This document shows, piece after piece, positions 46,501 through 50,880 of a DNA stretch of 51,312 bases; the stretch's first letter is position 1; every line of letters begins with the position of its first letter. Source of the DNA: Ruminococcus sp. UBA7013. Its GTDB lineage: Bacteria > Bacillota > Clostridia > Oscillospirales > Ruminococcaceae. The notes under the pieces were generated by a model. The model was not told where the DNA came from. It did not search any database and saw nothing but the letters and a program-made list of their open reading frames with translations. The translations under genes were made by a program, and so were the position numbers. The DNA lies in assembly GCA_002449585.1 (NCBI GenBank), contig DJXD01000071.1, positions 1 through 51,312 on the forward strand, given 5' to 3'.

Positions 46501-47872
46501 CACAGTTGGTTCTGGACGTTTAGTGCCAACAAATGGTCTTTCTCCTACAAAATATGTTGAGTCACAGATGAAACAAGTTTTGTTTGCAAATTTGTTTAAT
46601 CAGAACAATGTAACTTATCAAACATTGAAAGTGAATTCAACGTCCAGTATTAATCCTGAAGAAATTAACAGTGTCAATAACAGTGTAAAAGTTTCTCTCA
46701 ATGCAGATATCAGTTTGACAAACAACGCAAACAGCTTGCTTGGCACACAGCTGACCACAATTTCCATCTACCAAAGTTTTCTTGTTTATCTTACTAAAAA
46801 TGACAGCAATGAACATACACGAGCAATACAAGGTTCTCCGACTGCTACTGCAAACATTACAATTAGCTCCAGTAATGAAAGCATTACACCACAAACTTTT
46901 CAAGCTAATGCCACAAATTCTTATGCTTCTGTTGGTATGGACTATGTAGAAGTTGCATCAAATGCTCCGCTTGGTACTTACATCAATAATGGTAATACTG
47001 CAACAATTCAGGCAGATGTTTTGGTTCAATACGAACTGCCTGCACAACAAAAAGCACAATTTCCGTCACATACAGGAAATCCAAGTGATGACCAAAATAA
47101 ATATGCAGAAGTTTCCGCGTATTCTAACCTTGGATTTGAATCAGGAAAAACAGCACTTAGTAAAAATCAAGAATTAGCAGGGCTTGCTGAAAATGGAAAT
47201 AATTACCATTACTATATTATTTCTCAGGAAGACCCATTGCTGAATTATTATGCTTATGCATCAGATGGCAGTCAATTTGGGCAATTGGGAATCAATGCAA
47301 ATGATTTACCTGACAACACAGGAAAAGTGCATATTAATACAGCAGCAGATTTTGATGTCAGACCAATTGCATCACAAGTTGCAGAAGCAAATTATGTAAA
47401 ATTTACGTTAACATTGCAGCAAAAGAAACAAAAAGATACATTTAATTATAGTGAATATCAAGTCGTTGATAATATAAAAAAATATCTTTACAATGTGCAG
47501 ATGAATTTAGAAGGTGTCGAAAAGACTGAAACAGTTGAAAATGGAAATACAATATCCTATACTTTCATTGTTCCACGTACAAATGTCATTGCTCTTGATG
47601 AAAATACACCTGCTACAAGTAATTATATGAAACTTCCTATCAGTTTTGATGTGTATACAGGTTCTGACTCGTCTGTTGATGAAAGCGGAAGTTCCATTCC
47701 ATCGTTTGAAAGTCGAGGTTTGATGTATGCTAATTACAAAGTATCTATTTCGGCAGAGATGCTTATCAGAACAACTACTAATGAAACTGTTAGTGACAGT
47801 ATTGTTGGTAAGAATGCAACAGGTGAACTGGTTTATACTAATGCAAAACTTTTAGGGGATTATATCAAATAA
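37523..47872 (+). CDS. Giant secreted GLUG/beta-helix repeat protein (3449 residues)
   Basis: Starts at 37523 (AGGAGA six bases upstream) with a long Sec signal: Lys/Arg-rich start, a hydrophobic core near residues 18-32 and a possible cut before EDTIPAG. Three right-handed beta-helix-like blocks begin near residues 72 (GITTPEQLKNFA), 678 (GPITTLEDFAKLA) and 1561 (YVISDGKQLYAVA). Each carries many GLUG-type G-G-(L/I/V)-(I/V)-G repeats such as GGLIGTY, GGLVGYA and GGILGMS, ending near residue 2450. The last 1000 residues are Asn/Thr-rich without these repeats. No LPxTG, transmembrane tail or SLH domain is seen at the C-terminus. It is probably an adhesin or fibre-tip protein, inferred from context. 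Confidence 0.75.
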   Translation: MKRKNNKPKIINRLISATVAVTLMVTGVPFPEFSVGFHFQKKEFLLNSSVIAEDTIPAGITENLFDPSTEIGITTPEQLKNFAWWYNAYAPSTAINVSIGITDTVTYNGVSYINLRDGFTSIGTDTKPFYGTIKFTSGSADTFSLRVPLFGTIHQGTTIIDENNNSREIQFLCSEAYTGDTLNLPVTNILASKVVNPNSSATLPLELKAALLYTLNVGDDSIATRNISGMIGTIEENASVKLTLTNNAFGQTDYSRFVNVTGSGAVGLLCGEMKGNSSLEANILSGTNNNYSVTSSNGVAGGLVGKMNTGSKLIMPTADGANAGFNELTQTINGTYAGGLVGYAENAYIGTTAPASMYPISMTVGSSVKTASTILNGNSGNGHLFGYYKISDVIVTPAVMEGDVETAPAVISKNCTITLDSLSDMPVTSLKGNAGGLIGELEFASTAETSADDSPVFTINGGAGVTDASAAGSKNLTLNFSGNNNGGLIGTYKTSDLKNTLEIINVYTSLSGSGNATVGGLIGKIDDTDSAAYVKCHEIHTEGNKGGGFIGTAGSTNTKGAFIDISGYNKVDNGSTAGIVCSQPYGVLRLAGTMDLTDLTSGNMILNSRDTTLVYSNGNGNDSTWTLKRPNIGYDDIGTWGEVFRLTGIINETTFSSAHTVSIPAAPASTENTNNGNQGPITTLEDFAKLALNIQHNTDNSGAALVMDAASTKSSNILGSDIYLNGTFDLSSTGITGLTRDGGNSEQVFTGSLTGGTVNLAVGEHYGNNEPIEGNGRIYSHRWSGLFSAIQGATISNVTITGSCDKKPNGSDDNYFGGVAAVYEGSDATSLTTVSSSVNCNIKSGSKVGIIGGIIGGVYSTATGELSFNDCSSTATMTDGTGQNNYFGGYIAYVNRSSDSITINFGNISQCTVGGGYANSTAKARPIYGGLIGAVRGTDTHNIATTININDVAVSGLSVTASLSGSSPNGGGGLLGYAWYDAEVNIPKLSVTGSSVTATGGAGNLGGLVYAATGHWTVCGTGTTDTVTFTNSTLTGAGSLGLLVTRAFNEVSLGSDSTTDSEAHTADKSSALYLKLTNQAKYDPSGVTISGATVFDELVAYSKHPDKDITENDGHAIVSINTDGTGADVIMSGSACNTYQNKTSYNTKKNSNTRYYYNLDTICAKESKTDAENFLLWSVNRYAHSSIRDNFPYTTPTGTETFSLDMNGLSYYTIDYDGSFPYSGKNFSIKFYNKEIEDGEAGTGNSDGTVRSTVNLDNQHYMMHCGMFRNAGANTVSIGNVTVSGNVGMYNSGSGFIISGQLGGDAGTSSKFSASGIALNGAYINGGSSGYAPMIINKIRKNTSLDIKNVRSSNYLDKTVATVIDPETGNSVANNWYAASSLIGEVGDSDYSDSNMNLEFSSIALDARKTADAISTDFNSVYGSHRSIFSHSSLLEHYMYSGTDSKGVYNYRWEEDWTNTENTSNPHLVTYGAEIDNTVDNTDDNTISEQLYYFGYFENLFTHPTNKNAKFSKTNNVADYSNKYGQFATNFYPYVYNIGSTKGDNIHELRVNMPVADLTQGCGTYNDPYVISDGKQLYAVASLIGNQNFTDTTFKINLPTDSITGNLQWCDPATDDDTSEHKTFQLNNASTPQFASGSKTWNRNDVRKYLAGAYYLIDGNITLPSDFSGLGAGTAETDNYNYAFRGVIVGKNSGTTETPVYPTITLTNGVPFVENSNGCVIKNLEFAKGAFTLGTQTEKAEFLYNGGCKAYGGIINKIMGGDNIIDHVGVTMSVPTNATSTYEHTIPVGGYVGVVFNGGLFFRNMDTVTNKTGIADYKTDANKKYLYRNPIIGRVLNGYAVCEDCDSLDNGDKNYYISHLDSTDTNKLTITSNSITANDAQSWFVLSLLVNSGTMQATKTQNNTTTTTDLGLYIGSNNKSRHLGQYDDVGCLNTKTSATICDADKVIFTAGAETGAVAPYLMYKYTTNQTTWLNTTTGYAITMGGGTWTLDKGYRGIGGFNGFDTGSAISGINDSCNIKVSGITGNSTSINLDMKHLGYRHEFLGKNDAGKFPQTQENYSTTENGFGLFNLFSPSQDNVTVENLTLTGTVYSDYVDKDTGEVNNNNPDSGGNNYNPEYALTITYSKRLSAGMFAGTKPDTSKDYKVTLSNVFLNAASVHSGKHSGGLIGNASNVTLSACPATNVSSFGRSSVGGLIGYASDNSRISGAAGGTAVTINAITEEAKGYSNNASKTGRHSGVGGLVGMSSAITIENINLSSVEGGLVQYDNLGSDDSSYVGGILGMSNGAITIQNCTVNQVSALGTANRVGGLAGGTLGGQTLTATNVTIDGGNTAYLKCTGKEAVGGVIGYSQAKVSLTDVTIKNYKLQKNNQKEGSANTMGGVAGSLCSDLDMKNVLIANCNFEQLNSAAESTFAVGGIIGRVEDGKRTIKGYNVVLRNISINNTLDIKGFYKGNFIGVGTPSSYKIIGLSLQGNLPTNKFINNTTTNPTADAQNSKYIIFSDYKGTNLPTASTAGTGSAPKFNDVAVSMVDVKSPYATVNPRVTIDSADTPANELTGDGMAVNANSLPIKTILTDMQKTGTEKPNYAYTVSPLQTNFTNALSDFNAEFTDANLTNNFAVLLLESLNHDTSDNLINSYLQLITNTNYDFGSDLNSVYKVDIYRMEYNKTTKKFEKNTTDVHLKRDTTNKQFYMAGGDDVDTVDTTKPTFSLIDITFFDPTSTSKAAYHVYVPVLTKKMLKYKFELATGSGTPYEPSWYQTNNRFTSGILAENIGSPGTLYFKYTYQRTKKEWQDALNYGENFLSNYNKSLEMTPVTNNTVIKELPAETKLILVDANRKGKAYYSTMGTAYSNHTLNLSQFTNFEPIQINDLIYITAAQSGSGEYLEYNEERDGTDKPATVEAYLNGTKTKFRLANNDSGTKYHLTVVDSMENKDAATHPTSDDTTIELEERYYLSIFTNKENYRTASTSNETGESTEPENIDTRLLYDEAIHYFTVGSGRLVPTNGLSPTKYVESQMKQVLFANLFNQNNVTYQTLKVNSTSSINPEEINSVNNSVKVSLNADISLTNNANSLLGTQLTTISIYQSFLVYLTKNDSNEHTRAIQGSPTATANITISSSNESITPQTFQANATNSYASVGMDYVEVASNAPLGTYINNGNTATIQADVLVQYELPAQQKAQFPSHTGNPSDDQNKYAEVSAYSNLGFESGKTALSKNQELAGLAENGNNYHYYIISQEDPLLNYYAYASDGSQFGQLGINANDLPDNTGKVHINTAADFDVRPIASQVAEANYVKFTLTLQQKKQKDTFNYSEYQVVDNIKKYLYNVQMNLEGVEKTETVENGNTISYTFIVPRTNVIALDENTPATSNYMKLPISFDVYTGSDSSVDESGSSIPSFESRGLMYANYKVSISAEMLIRTTTNETVSDSIVGKNATGELVYTNAKLLGDYIK

Positions 47873-47889
47873 TTAATTGATAAAATTTT

Positions 47890-47930
47890 CAGCGACCGCA
47901 AAGAGGAAAATACCCTCCAAGCGGTCGCTG
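47890..47930 (+). terminator. Hairpin after the giant gene, terminator-like
   Basis: CAGCGACCGC / GCGGTCGCTG, a perfect 10-bp stem with a 21-base loop that contains its own GAGG/CCTC pairing. It lies 17 bases after the stop. There is no T-run, so termination is uncertain. Confidence 0.55.
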
Positions 47931-48090
47931 GGATAGCGGCGGCGATTTATGAATTTAAACCGATAAATTATTTTATAATTGCAAACTACTATAAAGTTTA
48001 AGCAGCTTCATAGAGTACATTGGAGTAAGCTGGAGTAAATTAGACACCGATTTACTAATCTCGCATCAAAAAATTCACAGTAAGGCACAA

Positions 48091-48169
48091 TTGTGTGTGA
48101 CTGTATGATACTGTATGCAACTGTGTAATACTGTGTAGGTCTTTGTACACCTGTGTACGACTTGTAACT
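48091..48169. repeat. Array of degenerate 10-bp direct repeats
   Basis: Successive ten-base units ACTGTATGAT, ACTGTATGCA, ACTGTGTAAT and ACTGTGTAGG, then more degenerate TCTTTGTACA, CCTGTGTACG and ACTTGTAACT. The spacing equals about one helical turn, as in arrays of protein-binding sites. It could also be simple slippage. No ORF spans it. Confidence 0.65.
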
Positions 48170-48170
48170 T

Positions 48171-48209
48171 AGTGGCAGAGGAAATAAACACCCTCTGCCA
48201 CTCTTTTTT
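48171..48209 (+). terminator. Strong intrinsic terminator
   Basis: AGTGGCAGAGG / CCTCTGCCACT, a perfect 11-bp stem with a ten-base loop, then CTTTTTT. It lies about 300 bases after the giant gene and probably ends that transcript. Confidence 0.85.
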
Positions 48210-48354
48210 GAGCGTGGCGATTTAGTGGTTTAACGTGCTAAAAATATGAGAATAGAATGATGCTGATAATCTGATATTATTTTTGCTGTGCTTGTCTGAC
48301 AGCTTGATATGCTCTGCCAAACCGATGAAATAAAAAACTATACTACAGGTTTAC

Positions 48355-48383
48355 TTGACATTCTCTCAATCCTGTGCTATAAT
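48355..48383 (+). promoter_or_regulatory. Consensus promoter of the leader-HTH-tRNA unit
   Basis: TTGACA (48355-48360), 17 bases, TATAAT (48378-48383). The early transcript contains AGGGAG/CTCCCT (hairpin near 48395) before the leader ORF. No other good promoter is seen before the tRNA genes. Confidence 0.9.
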
Positions 48384-48467
48384 AGAAACATCAAAGGGAG
48401 ACACTCCCTCACAAGATTCTAACTAATGAAAGTATAATGAAAGTAAGTATATGAAAGGGTGAAAACG

Positions 48468-48617
48468 ATGAACGCTATCATGAACAATGCAAAGCTGAAT
48501 AGTAGTCAGTATGTCTTTGAATATCAGCAGTTTAGCTTTTTCCAGTATCAGGAGGAAAGCTCCGCTGTGCTGTACCAAAGACGTACAAGTGCTTGTTCAG
48601 TTCACCGGATTCGGTGA
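48468..48617 (+). CDS. 49-codon leader ORF, candidate attenuator peptide
   Basis: ATG at 48468 behind AAAGGGTG; stop TGA at 48615. Residues 12-32 are built almost only of Ser, Gln, Tyr, Phe and Glu (20 of 21, the exception being Val16). By codon: CAG five times, TAT three, TTT three, TTC one, GAA two, GAG one, AGT two, AGC two, TCC one and GTC one. Nineteen of these 21 codons are read by the six tRNAs encoded downstream. The stop codon sits in a TTCACCG/CGGTGAA hairpin (48601-48618), and an intrinsic terminator follows 41 bases later. This is the layout of a leader-peptide attenuator. It could alternatively be a small functional protein. Confidence 0.6.
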   Translation: MNAIMNNAKLNSSQYVFEYQQFSFFQYQEESSAVLYQRRTSACSVHRIR

Positions 48618-48658
48618 AGAAAGTGATTCATTGTGAACCATCTTCTGATAGAACAACA

Positions 48659-48697
48659 CCGTCTGTGTGCAGTACAAAGCTGGCACGGACGGTTTTC
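48659..48697 (+). terminator. Intrinsic terminator between leader ORF and HTH gene (possible attenuator)
   Basis: CCGTCTGTG / CACGGACGG, nine pairs (one G-U), 16-base loop, then TTTTCTTTT. It lies inside the unit, before the HTH gene and tRNAs. Its 5' arm includes CACCG (48657-48661), which could pair with CGGTG (48612-48616) at the leader stop as a weak five-pair competitor. Confidence 0.8.
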
Positions 48698-48731
48698 TTT
48701 TATTATCTATCCAGAAAGGTGGTTATTCTCT

Positions 48732-48962
48732 ATGACAGGAGCTGCTCCTACGATTAACATGACAGCAACCGGTGCAAACATCAAAAATCTCATCAAGGCA
48801 AAAGGGCTTAAAATTGTGGATATTCAAAACGGCTGCGGATTCAACACACCGCAGGCAGTGTTCAAATGGCTGCGTGGTGATACCATGCCCTCAATTGACA
48901 ATATGGTGATTCTGGCACATATGCTGGATGTGACAATTGACCAGATTATTATTCTCAACTGA
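48732..48962 (+). CDS. Small XRE-type helix-turn-helix protein
   Basis: A 76-residue protein that is essentially one XRE/Cro-like DNA-binding domain: ANIKNLIKAKGLKIVDIQNG as helices 1-2, QAVFKWLRGDTMPSIDNMV as the recognition region, and a final helix LAHMLDVTIDQIIIL. The start at 48732 was chosen because GAAAGGTGG lies 8 bases upstream; the frame is open from 48633 across the terminator but without a ribosome site. It lies between the terminator and the tRNA genes and ends 29 bases before the first one, so it is probably cotranscribed with them. Confidence 0.75.
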   Translation: MTGAAPTINMTATGANIKNLIKAKGLKIVDIQNGCGFNTPQAVFKWLRGDTMPSIDNMVILAHMLDVTIDQIIILN

Positions 48963-48991
48963 AAACTTCACTTAATATAAGTGGTAGCAAT

Positions 48992-49068
48992 GGCGGATTC
49001 GTCTAACAGGTACAGGACACATCCCTTTCAAGGATGTAATACGAGTTCGAGTCTCGTATCCGTCACCA
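48992..49068 (+). tRNA. tRNA-Glu (TTC)
   Basis: Acceptor GGCGGAT/ATCCGTC, anticodon loop CTTTCAA (TTC) on stem CATCC/GGATG, T-arm ACGAG-TTCGAGT-CTCGT, discriminator A at 49065. CCA is encoded at 49066-49068. The next tRNA starts at the very next base. It is the only one of the six with an encoded CCA. Confidence 0.95.
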
Positions 49069-49139
49069 TTCCGTTTCGTCTAAAGGCAGGACGCCTGTTT
49101 CTGGCACAGGTAATGGGAGTTCGATTCTCTCAGCGGAAA
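49069..49139 (+). tRNA. tRNA-Gln (CTG)
   Basis: Acceptor TTCCGTT/AGCGGAA, anticodon loop TTCTGGC (CTG) on stem CCTGT/ACAGG, T-loop TTCGATT. No encoded CCA. It abuts tRNA-Glu with no spacer. Confidence 0.94.
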
Positions 49140-49145
49140 TCATAT

Positions 49146-49218
49146 GCCTTCGTAGCTCAGATGGTAGAGCGCAGGTCTGAAGAACCTGGCGTCGCAAGTT
49201 CAACTCTTGCCGGAGGCA
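49146..49218 (+). tRNA. tRNA-Phe (GAA)
   Basis: Acceptor GCCTTCG/CGGAGGC, D-arm GCTCAGATGGTAGAGC, anticodon loop CTGAAGA (GAA) on stem CAGGT/ACCTG, discriminator A. Confidence 0.96.
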
Positions 49219-49227
49219 CTAAAACAA

Positions 49228-49298
49228 TTCCGTTTCGTTTAATGGCAGGACAGCGGTCTTTGAAGCCGAGAATGGAAGTTCGATTCTTCCAACGGAAA
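49228..49298 (+). tRNA. tRNA-Gln (TTG)
   Basis: Acceptor TTCCGTT/AACGGAA, anticodon loop CTTTGAA (TTG), T-arm GGAAG-TTCGATT-CTTCC. The body is close to tRNA-Gln (CTG) at 49069, so the pair probably arose by duplication. The top pair of the anticodon stem (G-A) is mismatched. Confidence 0.93.
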
Positions 49299-49315
49299 TT
49301 ATAAAATATTTAAAT

Positions 49316-49397
49316 GGGAGTGTCGCATAGCGGCAATTGCACCTGACTGTAAATCAGGCGACTTCGGTTTTCGCTGGTTCGAGTCCAGCCACTCCCA
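49316..49397 (+). tRNA. tRNA-Tyr (GTA)
   Basis: Acceptor GGGAGTG/CACTCCC, anticodon loop CTGTAAA (GTA), and a long variable arm with CGACTTCGG...TCG, as expected for bacterial tRNA-Tyr. Confidence 0.96.
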
Positions 49398-49415
49398 TCA
49401 CATACATTTCATCAT

Positions 49416-49503
49416 GGAGAAGTGGCTGAGTGGCTGAAAGCGACAGTTTGCTAAACTGCTGTACGGCATTCCCGTACCGGAGGTTCAAATCCTCTCTTCT
49501 CCG
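49416..49503 (+). tRNA. tRNA-Ser (GCT)
   Basis: Acceptor GGAGAAG/CTTCTCC with discriminator G, anticodon loop TTGCTAA (GCT, reading AGC/AGT), and a long variable arm GTACGG...CCGTAC typical of tRNA-Ser. Confidence 0.96.
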
Positions 49504-49519
49504 CTACAAATAAAAATAC

Positions 49520-49987
49520 CTATCTTTGTGCCAGATTGATAATCTGGCATTTTTGTTTTTGAGCATACTGAATTGTTTGGTATGCTCCTCCGGATTGATG
49601 CTCAATACAGCAAAGCACTAAATTGGAACGGTCAATCATATTCTGATTACGAGCCTGAAAAGCGGATTTGTAATAAGCATCTGAGGAACACCGGCAGATT
49701 TCGATTTCATCATACAGGTTCAGAAAGCTGTCCTTATGATTTTCTACATTGCTGTTCTGATAAGGCAGAACCAAAGTCAGCGTGCCGTTGATGCGGCTGT
49801 AAGTTTTCATTACTCTGCGGATTGTGAGAGCTGCCATCAGGTCAAATTCTCCTGTGCGTCCAATCAGAAAATTCACATAACTGTGACTTTTCAGAATTTT
49901 GTAAACTTCACGTTCCAGATTTGCCTCTGCTGAAAGCGGATTCAGGAGACTTCTGTGTCCGAACAGGCTCACGGTATAAATGTTCAT
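49520..49987 (-). CDS. SLOG-superfamily (YpsA/DUF1273-like) protein
   Basis: A 155-residue Rossmann-like protein. It begins VSLFGHRSL, and residues about 38-60 read VNFLIGRTGEFDLMAALTIRRV, the FlGR-x-G-x-FD pattern of SLOG/YpsA proteins. Near the end come NLVLCCIEHQSGGAYQTIQYAQ and IINLA. Such proteins may bind nucleotides or nucleotide-like ligands; the function is unknown. The start follows AGAGGTG on the - strand. Its last codons carry the terminator of the tRNA unit. Confidence 0.75.
   Translation of the reverse strand: MNIYTVSLFGHRSLLNPLSAEANLEREVYKILKSHSYVNFLIGRTGEFDLMAALTIRRVMKTYSRINGTLTLVLPYQNSNVENHKDSFLNLYDEIEICRCSSDAYYKSAFQARNQNMIDRSNLVLCCIEHQSGGAYQTIQYAQKQKCQIINLAQR
49529..49560 (+). 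terminator. Terminator of the tRNA unit
   Basis: TGCCAGATT / AATCTGGCA, a perfect 9-bp stem with loop GAT, then TTTTTGTTTTT. It lies 26 bases after tRNA-Ser and inside the last codons of the convergent gene at 49520-49987. Confidence 0.85.
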
Positions 49988-50059
49988 TTCTTAATACACC
50001 TCTTTGTAAGATTGCGGAGCAGCAGTTCATTTCATGGGCTGTAAGCTCCCTTTTCTTTT

Positions 50060-50088
50060 ATTATACCATATCTTTATAAATAAGTAAA
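50060..50088 (-). promoter_or_regulatory. Promoter of the SLOG-type gene
   Basis: On the - strand TTTACT, 17 bases, TATAAT, about 70 bases upstream of the start at 49987. It is divergent from the promoter at 50107, only 18 bases away. Confidence 0.65.
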
Positions 50089-50106
50089 TAGTTCGGAAGT
50101 TTTAGA

Positions 50107-50135
50107 TTAAAATTTCTGAAAAGAAAGTTTATAAT
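50107..50135 (+). promoter_or_regulatory. Probable promoter of the XRE gene
   Basis: TTAAAA, 17 bases, TATAAT (50130-50135), 34 bases before the start codon. The -35 is weak. The close divergent layout would let the XRE protein act on both genes. Confidence 0.55.
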
Positions 50136-50169
50136 AGAGAGTAGTATTCTAAACATGGGAGGCAGAATG

Positions 50170-50478
50170 ATGGAATTGAATGAAAGACTGAAATATTTCA
50201 GAAAATCCAAGAAAATAAGCATTTATAAGCTGGCACAGGAAACAGGCATCTCACAGGGACATATCAGTGATTTGGAAAATGGCAGAAATCAGCCGACAAT
50301 TGATACGTTACAGAGACTGATTGTTCCTCTTGGCATTTCAATGTCAGAATTTTTCAATGAAGATGGTAAAATTTCTGTACTGACGGATAAAGAAAGAGAA
50401 CTGGTAGAACAATATCGAACTCTGTCCGATGACAAGGCAGAACTTTATCTTCAGCTTGGTAAAGCACTTAACAAATAA
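50170..50478 (+). CDS. XRE-family transcriptional regulator
   Basis: A 102-residue protein. The N-terminal HTH domain reads LNERLKYFRKSKKISIYKLA, then ETGISQGHISDLENGRNQP as the recognition helix region, and TIDTLQRLIVPLGISMSEFF. A short helical tail (TDKERELVEQYRTLSDDKAELYLQLGKAL) is typical of dimerising SinR-like or phage-type regulators. The start at 50170 gives 7 bases from GGGAGG; ATG 50167 and 50155 are alternatives. It probably autoregulates and controls the divergent SLOG gene. Confidence 0.85.
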   Translation: MELNERLKYFRKSKKISIYKLAQETGISQGHISDLENGRNQPTIDTLQRLIVPLGISMSEFFNEDGKISVLTDKERELVEQYRTLSDDKAELYLQLGKALNK

Positions 50479-50588
50479 AGTATGATGCATAATTTGCACA
50501 AGTAATCTGCATTATCTTTGTTGGTTATAGTAATGGCTATTTTATGATATTTATGGTATGATAGTACACCGAAGGGAGGTGTACCGCC

Positions 50589-50837
50589 ATGCTGAAAGAA
50601 TTATATCATGGAAAAATCAGCCCGTCAGAGAAAAAACCGGGACACGCTGACTCATGCATACAGGAGTGGATGAAACTCTCGGCAGAGTTTGAAAAAACTC
50701 TGACACCGGAACAGGTTCAGATGTACAGAGATTTAAGCGATATGCAAAGTGAAGATGCAGCGAAAGATAATGAGACCCTGTACATTCAGGGTTTCAAAGA
50801 CGGAGCATTGCTGATGATGGAAATTCTCGGTGAATAA
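50589..50837 (+). CDS. Small conserved hypothetical protein (DUF6809-like)
   Basis: An 82-residue soluble helical protein, LKELYHGKISPSE near the start and an end reading YIQGFKDGALLMMEIL. This head and tail pattern is common in small clostridial proteins of the DUF6809 type, often next to XRE regulators or mobile elements. The function is unknown. The ribosome site GGGAGGTG lies 8 bases upstream. Confidence 0.7.
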   Translation: MLKELYHGKISPSEKKPGHADSCIQEWMKLSAEFEKTLTPEQVQMYRDLSDMQSEDAAKDNETLYIQGFKDGALLMMEILGE

Positions 50838-50842
50838 AAGAA

Positions 50843-50880
50843 AGCTGGTGTGGAAATTGATACCGCATCAGCTATTTTTT
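50843..50880 (+). terminator. Intrinsic terminator after the 82-residue gene
   Basis: AGCTGGTGTGG / CCGCATCAGCT, an imperfect 9-pair stem, then ATTTTTTG, 5 bases after the stop. Confidence 0.75.

Larger units (their letters stand above)
47873..48354. other. Gene-free interval between the giant gene and the tRNA unit
   Basis: No credible ORF. It contains two related hairpins (47890-47930 and 48171-48202), a run of ten-base repeats (48091-48169) and a tandem TGGAGTAA pair near 48020. It marks the downstream edge of the accessory cluster. Confidence 0.7.

Noticed and set aside
46800..47872. Sortase (LPxTG) anchoring of the giant protein
   Set aside because: The last residues contain no LPxTG-like motif, hydrophobic helix or basic tail.
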